A stretch of 40,537 nt of DNA, taken from the IMG/VR virus record IMGVR_UViG_3300031825_000412, positions 1-40,537 of that record. The stretch is one strand, 5' to 3'. The notes under the pieces are model-generated. The model was not told the DNA's origin, did not search any database, and saw nothing but the letters and a program-made list of their open reading frames with translations. This stretch comes from a virus. Both the position numbers and the translations under genes were made by a program. Positions 23,557-31,477 of the stretch are shown here, in pieces (within the stretch, counting starts at the first letter, position 1; the number at the start of each line of letters is the position of its first letter).

Positions 23557-23820
23557 AGGGCGCCCCCCTGTCTAATCACTCCAATATATGGCTCGTTTGA
23601 ATCGGCCTCGCATCCCGTTGCCGCTAACCCGTCATCCTGCCATTCTAACGCCCCACTAACGGCGGTTGCCGGAGGCGCCCGCTGGCGTGGTGCGGCGCGC
23701 CGAAAATTCGCACCCACGGGGCTCCTATTCAATGCTGAGTTACCCGACTGCCACTGGTCTATGGAGGCCTCGCTACTGAGCTTGCTGTAAGCTGGCGCGG
23801 GGCGTCGAGGAGAGGGCCGC
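23557..23820. other. Non-coding stretch before the Abi-alpha-like gene
   Basis: Together with the MITE-like element this is a 433-base gap. Apart from a GGAG ribosome-binding site just before 23821, I see no gene, RNA or convincing promoter; a minus-strand frame across it only mirrors the flanking gene. Confidence 0.5.
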
Positions 23821-24564
23821 ATGAGCGACTTGACAAATGAGGGCGCCGAGGCTGCTGGGGAGATTGCCAAGACGACAGGCAAGGCGGTCGATGCGGCAAG
23901 GGATTTGGGAGGGTGGCTGAATCGCATTTTTGGCGAAGCAGTCGAGCACACAGTTGGTATTATTTGGACAGATAAAGTTCGAGAGAGGCGCATAGCGAGC
24001 TCAATTTATTCATGGGCTCGCCTAAGAACCCTATTAGAGAAGACAGAGGCAGAGCTTGAGCGCAAGGGGATATCAAGATATAGGATTCCACCCGCGAAGA
24101 TTATGCTTCCATTACTCGAGAATGCAACATTGGAAGATGATGAATCACTTCAATTGCTTTGGGCGAAACTTCTGGCGACGGCCTTAGACGAGGCCGGAGA
24201 GGAGGTTCATCGAAAATTTGTGACGATATTGTCGGAGTTGACAAGAGGTGACGCTGAAACCCTCGAAAAGATATGGTTAAATTGGAGAATTATGGACAAG
24301 AAAACAACGAGAAGCCAAACTGTAACATATGGCCCGGGCGTCGATGGTGCATGCGCTCATAAGGAGTCATCCATAATCACCCTGAATCGTCTTGGAATAA
24401 TCGAGCCTGCATATCTAAAATTTAAAACATTCTCCTCTCCGCAGAATTATTCGGACCCAGATTTCTTTCCGCGTGAGGAGGAAGTAACTATTCCTGGAGA
24501 TCTTGACGTTGTTTCAATTACTAAACTTGGTGAAGAGTTCTGCTTATCTGTCTTGGGGACTTGA
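23821..24564 (+). CDS. Abi-alpha (DUF4393)-like abortive-infection protein (moron)
   Basis: A 247-aa protein. The N-terminal 45 residues are an amphipathic A/G-rich helix pair (AAGEIAKTTGKAVDAARDLG, LGGWLNRIFGEAVEHTVGII) that could touch membranes. The core motif IPPAKIMLPLLENATLEDDE and SLQLLWAKLLATALDE (around 88-125) is the signature of DUF4393/Abi-alpha. A C-terminal domain ends TKLGEEFCLSVL. Proteins of this family are linked to abortive infection; the mechanism is not known to me. GAGGAGAGG precedes the ATG. AT-rich, plus-strand and next to a mobile element, it fits a superinfection-defence cargo gene. Confidence 0.72.
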   Translation: MSDLTNEGAEAAGEIAKTTGKAVDAARDLGGWLNRIFGEAVEHTVGIIWTDKVRERRIASSIYSWARLRTLLEKTEAELERKGISRYRIPPAKIMLPLLENATLEDDESLQLLWAKLLATALDEAGEEVHRKFVTILSELTRGDAETLEKIWLNWRIMDKKTTRSQTVTYGPGVDGACAHKESSIITLNRLGIIEPAYLKFKTFSSPQNYSDPDFFPREEEVTIPGDLDVVSITKLGEEFCLSVLGT

Positions 24565-24627
24565 GAGTTGTATTGGTTTCGATTTTATGGGAATTTGATC
24601 GCTGATGAGTGAAGCAGCGTCATAGAG

Positions 24628-25092
24628 TTACGAATTGATCGACAGCCAATTCTCGAATATCTCGCCGATCGCCGTCCGCTCGGCCACGCCGAAGCCGAGA
24701 TAGGGGCGCGCCGGGATCGTCACCGCGAGGCCGCGGCCGGCCTGGCCACCGAACTGGTGGATGGCGCCATAGACGACGTTCGTTCCGACGGTCGCCGAGG
24801 TCGCGTCGGAGCGCGGGGCGATCGAGCCGATCAGCCGGCCGCTGGCGCGCAGGATGGTGACGCCGCCCTTGCCGCGGCGCCTGCGGGCGACGAGCGTCGC
24901 CGGCGAGAGGCGGCGCCAGCGGTTGCCGTCAGGGTCGGTTTCGCTCTCGAAGCGGTCGTGCACCGCATTGAGCATCACCTCCCGCACCTCGAGCATCGGT
25001 TCGGAGAGGTCGCCCAAGTGGCGCAAGAGCCGCGCCGCCTTACGGCGGAGGTCCGCGTCGTCGACGGTGACGGTGTACTCTACGCCGGCCAT
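24628..25092 (-). CDS. G: Virion morphogenesis protein (Mu gpG-like)
   Basis: A 154-aa member of the phage tail S/virion morphogenesis family: MLEVREVMLNAVHDRFESETDPDGNRWRRLSPATLVARR is the diagnostic segment, with ASGRLIGSI and GTNVVYGAIHQFGG after it and RPYLGFG near the end. In Mu it acts in head/tail completion. The last codons (LSINS, TAA stop) are AT-richer than the rest, next to the moron block, which suggests that the insertion touched its 3' end. Confidence 0.85.
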   Translation of the reverse strand: MAGVEYTVTVDDADLRRKAARLLRHLGDLSEPMLEVREVMLNAVHDRFESETDPDGNRWRRLSPATLVARRRRGKGGVTILRASGRLIGSIAPRSDATSATVGTNVVYGAIHQFGGQAGRGLAVTIPARPYLGFGVAERTAIGEIFENWLSINS

Positions 25093-25175
25093 GCTTCCAT
25101 CCCGGCGGCGCCGGCCCTATAGTCAGCGTGCACGTTCACCCCTTCCCGGCGGTCCGGGTCTCGGGGCGCGGCGCT

Positions 25176-25203
25176 GGGCGGCCCGACCGATGGCCGCCCT
25201 TTT
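25176..25203 (+). terminator. Plus-strand intrinsic-terminator-like hairpin
   Basis: Perfect 8-bp stem GGGCGGCC/GGCCGCCC with an 8-base loop followed by TTTTCATTTTCC on the plus strand. It would stop transcripts coming from the morons before they run antisense into the portal gene. On the minus strand it has no U-tract. Confidence 0.45.
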
Positions 25204-28127
25204 CATTTTCCCGGCCGGCGATAGAGCAGCGCGCCCGTGCGCTGGCGGTTGAGATAGTCGGCTTTCGCCGCTTCGCTCTTGCCGGCCTTCGGCGTGAACG
25301 AGGTGACGCCCGACCAGCCGGTGCGCGACCATTCGAACAGCGTCAGGCCGCCGGCGGCCGGATCGAACCTCAGATAGCGCCGGACGAGCCGGGGCGCGGT
25401 GCGCCCGACGTCCCACGCCCAATCGACCCAGATCTCGTCCGGGTCGCGGATCGCCTCGGCGAGCCGCAGCGCCTCCGGGCCGCGCGTGCCCTTGCGCACC
25501 TTCCATCCGCCGCTCGCCGCCTGGAACAGCTGGTCGGAGATCACCAGCGCCTGGCCGGCCTTGTCGCGCCAGACGACGCCCTGGCCGATGGCCGCGCCGA
25601 ACTCCCCGAGGAAGGCGGCGACGTAGTCCTCGGAGGCCTGCCCCTCCGGCAGCCGCGGCGCTTCGATCGGCCTGGCGATCGAAGCGAGCGGCGGCTCGGT
25701 GGTGATCATCCGCGGGCCGATCGCCTCGGCCGGCGCGAGCGGCGCCTGAAGCTCGGGCGGCACGAGACCGCGCTCCCAGGTGTCTCCCGGCTGGTAGCGC
25801 CATTCCGGCGGCACGGCCTCGGCGATCTCCGCGGCGGTCGGCGGCACATCGCCGCCGCTCTTGCCGAGCCGCGCCATGTCGCGGTCGGAGAGCGTGCGCA
25901 CGCCGCAGGTGCAGCCCCAGTCGTTCGGCGGATAGATGCGCGACCAGATCGGGTCGTCGTGCCGGTACACCTTACCGTCGAGCGCGACGTGGTCGGCGCG
26001 CGGGCTCTTCGGCTTGCGCAGCACGCCGTGGCGATACTGCCACCACGGCCGCCGGGCCGCGACCTCGCGCATCTGCTTCAGCCGCCCGGCCTGGTGCGAG
26101 GTGCGCAGGTTCGTCTCGATGATCGTCCGCGCCCGCCACGCACGGCTGGCGGCGGTGTCGGACCCGGTCCAGCCGGTCCATCCGTGCTCGCCGACGATGC
26201 GCTCGAAGTCGCGCCGGAAGTCGGCCGCCGTGCCGCCGGTATCGGCGATCTTGACCACGGCCGCCTGGAGATCCTCGACGAGCGCCGTCGCGGTGGCGCC
26301 GGCGACGATGAAGCCGCGGTCGTGCCCGGCGTGCATCAGGTCGGTGTAGCGGCGCGACGGCAGCGCCACCTTGCCGCGCAGGAATGCGACCTGCTCCTCG
26401 AACGGCCGGCCGCCCCACTCGACCGCGGCGGCGTCGACGGTGCCGGCCGCCTCGTCGACGACCTCCGCCCGGCCGGCGAGCTCGGCGAGCACCAGGCCGT
26501 CGCCGATCGCCGTGGCGAGCCCGTCGACCGGCAAGCCCGCTGCCACCGTCAGGAGCGCCTGGCTGACCGCGGCGAGGTCGTCCGAGGCGGCGATCGCCGT
26601 CTTAAGACGCGCGACGAGGGCCTCGATCTCCGGTGCGGCGGCGCGGTCGGCGGCATCGACGAGCCCCGCCGCCTCGCTGTCGGCGAAGCAGGCCGGGCAC
26701 GTCGCCGGCGCGGCGGCGAACAGCCTGTCGAAGGCCGAGAACGCGGGCTCGGGCTCCTCGTCGCCGTCGCCGTCGGCCACGCCGGCCGGCTCGGCCGCCG
26801 CCGGCGGCGTCTCCGGCTCGCGCAGGAGCGGCTGCCGATCGGCGCCGGCGGCGCGCAGCAGGTCGACGACGAGGCCGTCCGCGCCGGTGGCCGCCGCCTC
26901 CAGGAGCCGGAGCATGTAACCGGGCACCCGGATACGGTCGAGGAAGGCCGCCGCCCGCTCGGCCGCTTCGATCTCGGCGACGTCGGCCTCGGCCTTCTGC
27001 TTCCGCGCCGCCTGGATCTCAGCCTCGTTTGCCGGCCGCGGCCGCCAGACCCGCGGCGGCTTGGCGCCGGGCACGTTGTAGTCGGTCAGCCACGGGAGCA
27101 GGGTTTCGGCGAACGTCGCCGACTGAAGGTCGCCGTCGGCGTCGACGAGCTGGTCGAGGATCTCGGCGTGCGTCTCGCTCGCCGCGCGCGAGCCGCCGCC
27201 CTGGATGTTGGTCGTCAGCGTCTCGCCGAGCACGCACTCGGAGATCTGCTCGTCCCAATAGCGGCACCACGCCTCATAGCCCGCCTCGCCGGCGCGCTTC
27301 GCTTCGAGGTAGTCGAGTTCGGTTCCGATCGGCACCAGGATGGCGGCGCCCTCGGCGAGCTGCGCGAGCGAGGAGAGGAGCTTCGCCTGATCGTCCGGCA
27401 GCATCCCGACCGGGTGCTTGCCGACCGGCACGGGCGCCGCGAACCGCTCCAGGAAGTGCAGCCAGAAGCTCACGCCCTCGCGCTTGAACAGCACCGCCCA
27501 GAAAAGCCGCGTGCCGAGGCCGAGGCCATAGGGGTTGTTCCCGCGCACGCCGAAGCGGTGGACGATGAAGTTGCGGTCCGGCAGCGCGATCCCGTCCGCC
27601 ATCGCCTCGCGCGTGAGAAGGCGCGGCCGCCAGTCGGCATCGAAGACGAACCGGCGCGGGTCGTGCGCGACGATGCGCTCGGGCACGACGTGCGCGCCGT
27701 CGCGCATCCACACGATCTCGGCGACGGCGAAGCCCTTCAGCGTCGCATCGCCGAGGTCGGCCGTGATGCGGTCGAACGGCAGCGCCTTGAGCACCGCCTC
27801 GGTGAGGTCCGCGGCCTTCGCCGAGGCGGCGTCCGTGCCGCCCGCCTCGACCTCCCACGCCCGGCCGACCAGGTGCGTCTTGCGCTTCGTCAGCACCGCA
27901 TAGGCGTGCGGGTCGCGCTCGATCTCGTCATAGAGCGCGAGGCCCCTGCCGCCGGCCTTGCGCAGAAGCGTCTCGTCGAGTGGCCGGAGCGTCGTCGTGA
28001 AGCCCGGAATGGTGATGTCGTTGCGGACGTTGGCGATCAGCGCGCGCGACGCCGCCGGCAAATTCTTGCGCGAAGGCGGGTCCTTGCGCGAAGCCTCGAT
28101 CGCCCGCGCCTTCGGCTTCTTGCTCAT
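25203..28127 (-). CDS. Portal-MuF-nuclease-like fusion protein
   Basis: A single 974-aa chain. Residues 1-593 are a DUF935 portal (Mu gp29-like): TIPGFTTTLRPLDETLL, FLERFAAPVPVGKHPVGM, and the C-terminal LAELAGRAEV. Residues 594-770 are a MuF (gp30) domain: PFEEQVAFLRGKVALPS, GFIVAGA and the diagnostic WSRIYPPNDWGCTCGV around 735-750. Residues 855-974 resemble a PBECR2-type nuclease domain (LVISDQLF, RDPDEIWVDWAWD). Portal and MuF are usually separate genes; no stop or frameshift interrupts this frame. MuF proteins go into the virion and can deliver C-terminal effectors with the DNA. No immunity gene is evident. The first two domains are secure, the toxin call is moderate. Confidence 0.85.
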   Translation of the reverse strand: MSKKPKARAIEASRKDPPSRKNLPAASRALIANVRNDITIPGFTTTLRPLDETLLRKAGGRGLALYDEIERDPHAYAVLTKRKTHLVGRAWEVEAGGTDAASAKAADLTEAVLKALPFDRITADLGDATLKGFAVAEIVWMRDGAHVVPERIVAHDPRRFVFDADWRPRLLTREAMADGIALPDRNFIVHRFGVRGNNPYGLGLGTRLFWAVLFKREGVSFWLHFLERFAAPVPVGKHPVGMLPDDQAKLLSSLAQLAEGAAILVPIGTELDYLEAKRAGEAGYEAWCRYWDEQISECVLGETLTTNIQGGGSRAASETHAEILDQLVDADGDLQSATFAETLLPWLTDYNVPGAKPPRVWRPRPANEAEIQAARKQKAEADVAEIEAAERAAAFLDRIRVPGYMLRLLEAAATGADGLVVDLLRAAGADRQPLLREPETPPAAAEPAGVADGDGDEEPEPAFSAFDRLFAAAPATCPACFADSEAAGLVDAADRAAAPEIEALVARLKTAIAASDDLAAVSQALLTVAAGLPVDGLATAIGDGLVLAELAGRAEVVDEAAGTVDAAAVEWGGRPFEEQVAFLRGKVALPSRRYTDLMHAGHDRGFIVAGATATALVEDLQAAVVKIADTGGTAADFRRDFERIVGEHGWTGWTGSDTAASRAWRARTIIETNLRTSHQAGRLKQMREVAARRPWWQYRHGVLRKPKSPRADHVALDGKVYRHDDPIWSRIYPPNDWGCTCGVRTLSDRDMARLGKSGGDVPPTAAEIAEAVPPEWRYQPGDTWERGLVPPELQAPLAPAEAIGPRMITTEPPLASIARPIEAPRLPEGQASEDYVAAFLGEFGAAIGQGVVWRDKAGQALVISDQLFQAASGGWKVRKGTRGPEALRLAEAIRDPDEIWVDWAWDVGRTAPRLVRRYLRFDPAAGGLTLFEWSRTGWSGVTSFTPKAGKSEAAKADYLNRQRTGALLYRRPGK

Positions 28128-29809
28128 AGCCGGTAGCCTCCGGTCGGGCTCGCGCGGCGCGGCACGGTCTTGATCGCCGACGGGTCGAGCATGGTGGCGC
28201 CGTAGTGGATCGCCCCCGACCACAGCATTTCGAGCGCGTCCGGCCCGTCGTCGTGGTCGTCGGCGTGCTCGGGGTGCCAATGCCGAAGCTGCTCGAGGAG
28301 CGTCGCCTGGCTCTGGTGGAAGCGGATCGCGCCCATCGCCGTGTACGGCTGCAAGCGCTCGATGCGGAGCGTCTTGTCGGTCGACGGCGTGACCGGGACA
28401 GCGGGCAGCGCCACACCCTGTTGGAGCGCGCGCACCATCAGCTCGGTCCGCAGGAACTCCTGGAACTGGACGCTCTCAACGAACCACAGCTGGCAGGCGT
28501 ATTCCTTCTGCATGGCGATGATGTCGGCGATGATGGTGTCCGGCAGCCGCCGACGGATCGAGGCCTCGACCACGTCGAGCACCGGATGGCGCCCGGTGCG
28601 GTCGAGCCCGCCGACGAGGATCGCCGACGGGTCGCGGCCGCGCCCGCGCTTGCCGAGCGAGGGATCGACCGAGCCGAAGAAGATCCACTCCCGCCGCTTC
28701 ATCACCCAGAAGGTGAGCGCCTGGAACGGCGAGCCCTCGACGATCGGCTCGCCCTGCTGCTCGCTCGCGAAGGCGGACGAGCTCTCGGCCCGTTCCGTCA
28801 TCAGCTGCAGGAGCGTCTGCATCGCCGGCCAGTTGAGCACGGCGCCGTCGTCCATCCAGTCGCGGTTCTCGGCGTAGAACGCCTGCGCCGCCGCCTCGCC
28901 GTCGTTCGCCAGGATCTCGCCGAAGCGGTCCCATAGCGCGAGGTCGGACGGCAACGTCATGAGCGCGCGGAAGCGCGCCACCCGCCAGCCCGGCCGGCGT
29001 GCGTTGCGGATCAGCACCGCGTCGTGGTGCAGCACCGTGCCGATGTGCAGGAGGTCGATGGAGCCGTTCGCCGGCCCGAGCTTCACGACGCTCTTCAGCA
29101 CCCACGTTTCGAGCTTGTCGCGCTGCTTCGCCGAGGCGACGTTCTCGTCGTTCTCGATGTCGTCGAGGACAACCAGGTCGGGCCGGTGCGGCCCGTGCCG
29201 GCGGCCGCGCAGCTTCATGCCCGAGCCGGCGCCCTGGATGCGGACGTTGTTCGCGAGCACGATCTCGCCCTCGCGCCACACCCGGCCGGTGCCGGCGATC
29301 TCCGGAAAGTCCATCGCGAGGCGCGGGTTCACCTCGCACTCGACCTTGATCGCCTCGATCTGGAGGACGGCCTGTGCCCAGCTGTCCATCACGACGAGGG
29401 CGTACCGCGTCCGGCCGATGATCGACCGCCAGAGCGGATAGACGAGCGAGATGAGCGTCGACTTGGCCGAGCCGCGCGGCGCGATGATGACGTCGCGCGC
29501 GCCGCCGCCCGCCGCGGCGATCTCCGGCAGGCGGGCGAAGAGGTGCGCATGGAGGAGCGACGGCGCGGCCGTCAGGTAGTGCGGAAAGTAGGTCTCGGCG
29601 AAGAACTGGAACCCGGTCACCGGGTCCTGCACCTTCCGCCGGCGATCGGCCCGCGCGGCCGGGTCGGTGGGGAAGGCCTCGCAGTCGAGCTCGACGCGCA
29701 GCCGCAGCGCCGCGACGAGCTTCTCGACCTCGTCGCCGAAGCGGTCGGGGCCGATCTCCGGCTGAAGCCGCAGCCGGCCGGGCAGCGGGCTCATCGGCGG
29801 AGTGCTCAC
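28124..29809 (-). CDS. Terminase large subunit (Mu gp28-like)
   Basis: A 561-aa packaging motor. Walker A is APRGSAKST (residues 110-118), Walker B is LVVLDDIENDE (212-222). The nuclease domain begins FFGSVDPSLGKRGRGRD, and HDDGPDALEML near the C-terminus supplies further acidic metal ligands. The GTG at 29807-29809 overlaps the small terminase stop as GTGA; ATG 29792-29794 is a possible alternative giving 556 aa. Mu-type terminases package headful from an integrated copy and carry flanking host DNA. Confidence 0.9.
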   Translation of the reverse strand: MSTPPMSPLPGRLRLQPEIGPDRFGDEVEKLVAALRLRVELDCEAFPTDPAARADRRRKVQDPVTGFQFFAETYFPHYLTAAPSLLHAHLFARLPEIAAAGGGARDVIIAPRGSAKSTLISLVYPLWRSIIGRTRYALVVMDSWAQAVLQIEAIKVECEVNPRLAMDFPEIAGTGRVWREGEIVLANNVRIQGAGSGMKLRGRRHGPHRPDLVVLDDIENDENVASAKQRDKLETWVLKSVVKLGPANGSIDLLHIGTVLHHDAVLIRNARRPGWRVARFRALMTLPSDLALWDRFGEILANDGEAAAQAFYAENRDWMDDGAVLNWPAMQTLLQLMTERAESSSAFASEQQGEPIVEGSPFQALTFWVMKRREWIFFGSVDPSLGKRGRGRDPSAILVGGLDRTGRHPVLDVVEASIRRRLPDTIIADIIAMQKEYACQLWFVESVQFQEFLRTELMVRALQQGVALPAVPVTPSTDKTLRIERLQPYTAMGAIRFHQSQATLLEQLRHWHPEHADDHDDGPDALEMLWSGAIHYGATMLDPSAIKTVPRRASPTGGYRL

Positions 29810-30309
29810 CGGTAGGCTTCGGCGAGCACGTCGCCGAACGGCTCGAGCACTTCGAGAAGCGCCGGCGCGTGGCCGGGGAAGTCGCGCGCAACGAACTCGC
29901 CGAAGCGCTTCAGGACGTCCATCGCGACGCCGAGCTCGGAGATCTTCGGGCTCGCGCGGCCGGCGGCCTTGATCGTCTTGTTGAACGAGTCGGCGAGGCT
30001 GGCGAGCACCTTCGCGCGGTTGATCGGGTCGATGTCGGCGCCTTCTTTCAGGGCGTCGATCGTCGCCTGGTGCTGGATGACGTAGTCCTCGATCAGCGTC
30101 GCGATGAGCGCGTCGAGGCTCTCGCCCGAGGCGATCGCGGCCGCCCGCGCTGTGTCCCAATCGTCGCCCGCGAGCCGTGCCGCCGCCTTCCATCGCCGCA
30201 GCGTCGGCTCGGACACGCCGAGGCCGATGGCGATCGTCGGCAGCTGCTGGCGCTCGGACACGTAGCGCCGTCGCGCCTCGCGCAGCCGCTCGTCTCGCCC
30301 CTCCGCCAT
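29806..30309 (-). CDS. DUF1804 protein, probable terminase small subunit
   Basis: A 167-aa DUF1804-family protein: REARRRYVSERQQLPTIAIGLGVSEPTLRRWK is an N-terminal helix-turn-helix, followed by GDDWDTARAAAIASGE, and a helical oligomerisation part (IDPINRAKVLASLADSFNKTIKA). It would bind phage DNA and hand it to the large subunit encoded directly after it. It is close in role to Mu gp27-type small terminases. Confidence 0.82.
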   Translation of the reverse strand: MAEGRDERLREARRRYVSERQQLPTIAIGLGVSEPTLRRWKAAARLAGDDWDTARAAAIASGESLDALIATLIEDYVIQHQATIDALKEGADIDPINRAKVLASLADSFNKTIKAAGRASPKISELGVAMDVLKRFGEFVARDFPGHAPALLEVLEPFGDVLAEAYR

Positions 30310-30316
30310 GATGTCC

Positions 30317-30532
30317 TCAGGACCCGCCGCCCTTGAGCGAGTGGGTGATCAGCGCGACGCCGACCGAGACCACCGCGCCGGCGACGGTGCCGAGCGACAC
30401 GGCCCGCGCCTCGACATGGCGAAGCCGTCCGTCGATGCCGTCGACCTTGGTCTCGATCCGCTCCGAGCGCGCGTCGATCGCGTCGAGCCGGGCGACGATC
30501 TGCCCGAGCTGGTAGTCCGTGCTGCTGGTCAC
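30317..30532 (-). CDS. Small coiled-coil, tail-anchored membrane protein (XhlA/holin-like)
   Basis: A 71-aa protein: residues 8-42 form a heptad coiled coil (IVARLDAIDARSERIETKVD, RLRHVEARAV) and 45-66 one C-terminal transmembrane helix (LGTVAGAVVSVGVALITHSL). This layout matches XhlA-type haemolysin/holin accessory proteins and is the reverse of Mu gp25 (DUF2730). GTG 30530-30532 overlaps the preceding stop as GTGA. A lysis accessory role is inferred from the neighbouring membrane protein and endolysin. Confidence 0.6.
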   Translation of the reverse strand: MTSSTDYQLGQIVARLDAIDARSERIETKVDGIDGRLRHVEARAVSLGTVAGAVVSVGVALITHSLKGGGS

Positions 30533-31197
30533 GACATGCTCCCGATCGCCTTGCGGGCGGCCGCGGCGAAGTCCGGCGCGGCTGCCGTTCCTTCGAGATC
30601 GAGCCGCGCCCAGATCTTCGCGGCGATGCCCTCCGGCCCGCCCGCCCATCGCACCAGCGCCGGCGCCTGGTCGACCGCGTAGCGCAGCGCCTCGGCGAGC
30701 ACCGCGTTGCCGACGTCGACCCGCAGCACCCGGCCGCGCGCCGCGCCGGCCGCCGTGTTGATGCCGTAGCCGATGGCGCGATCGAGCAGCTGCTCGACGC
30801 GCAGCACCGCGAGCATGTTGGCGAGTTCGCCCGGCAGCCGCCGGAGCAGCGCCGCGACGGCCGCCGCCACCAGGATGCCGAGGTTGTCGCCGGCGAAGTG
30901 CAGCACCGCCGCGGTCCAGTCGCCCCAGGGCAGCGCGACGAGGCTGCCGGCGACAGCGGCGTCGTCGGCGAAGGCGGACGGGCCGACGAGGAGAACCGCG
31001 ACGGTGAGCGCGAGCGCCGCCGCCCCCCGGCCGAGATGGCGCCGCGCCAGCAGCGCCGCGACGGTCGCACAGGCGGCGATGCCGCCGATGACGAAGCCGG
31101 GCCGCGCGGCGCCGAGCTCGACGAGCACCGCGAGGCCAGCGAAGACGAGCGCCGATGCCATGCACGCGGCGACGAACCAGATGATCCCCTCACGCAT
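30529..31197 (-). CDS. Multi-helix membrane protein, possible holin-type
   Basis: A 222-aa protein with about four hydrophobic segments: 6-29, 35-52, 58-77 (ALALTVAVLLVGPSAFADDA, which also reads as an internal signal-like helix) and 100-118, followed by a roughly 100-residue soluble helical domain. I do not recognise the family. It lies in the lysis block between the anti-defence-like gene and the small tail-anchored protein, so a holin or lysis-control role is possible. It overlaps the preceding gene by eight bases. Confidence 0.55.
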   Translation of the reverse strand: MREGIIWFVAACMASALVFAGLAVLVELGAARPGFVIGGIAACATVAALLARRHLGRGAAALALTVAVLLVGPSAFADDAAVAGSLVALPWGDWTAAVLHFAGDNLGILVAAAVAALLRRLPGELANMLAVLRVEQLLDRAIGYGINTAAGAARGRVLRVDVGNAVLAEALRYAVDQAPALVRWAGGPEGIAAKIWARLDLEGTAAAPDFAAAARKAIGSMS

Positions 31198-31465
31198 CAG
31201 GACTTCCCCCGATCGCCGTGGCGGCCTTCGTCGCCCACATCACGGCTTCCTCGATCTTGGTGAGCGCGAGCGCCTGCTCGCGGGAGCGCGGCATCTCGGC
31301 GACGACGCCGTAAAGCAGCGTGCCGAGGCACTTGGCGGCGCCGATGGCGTCGACCGCCTCCGGCGACAGCGGCCGGGCGGCGATCCGCATGGGATCGCCG
31401 TGCTTGGCGGCGACGATGCCGGCTGCTTCGGCGAGGCCGCCATCGTCGGAGGTCGGGTCGATCAA
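31190..31465 (-). CDS. Acb2/Tad1-hairpin-like protein (candidate anti-CBASS/anti-Thoeris)
   Basis: A 91-aa protein whose C-terminal part (residues 33-83) has the pattern of the Acb2/Tad1 helical hairpin: LSPEAVDAIGAAKCLGTLL, then SREQALALTKIEEAVMWATK. Proteins of this class form oligomers that sequester cyclic nucleotide signals and so block CBASS or Thoeris. The start is an unusual TTG (31463-31465) supported by GGAG about nine bases upstream; the next in-frame ATG would remove 25 residues. It is placed between endolysin and holin-like genes. Family call by motif recall, not by search. Confidence 0.6.
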   Translation of the reverse strand: MIDPTSDDGGLAEAAGIVAAKHGDPMRIAARPLSPEAVDAIGAAKCLGTLLYGVVAEMPRSREQALALTKIEEAVMWATKAATAIGGSPDA

Positions 31466-31477
31466 GGGATGGTCTCC

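Noticed and set aside
23553-23993. 146-aa minus-strand ORF overlapping the start of the Abi-alpha-like gene
   Set aside because: No family features, and it overlaps a gene with a clear motif and ribosome-binding site.
25128-28136. 1002-aa plus-strand open frame opposite the portal-MuF gene
   Set aside because: Arginine/glycine-rich translation with no domain; an antisense shadow produced by high GC codon bias opposite a well-supported gene.
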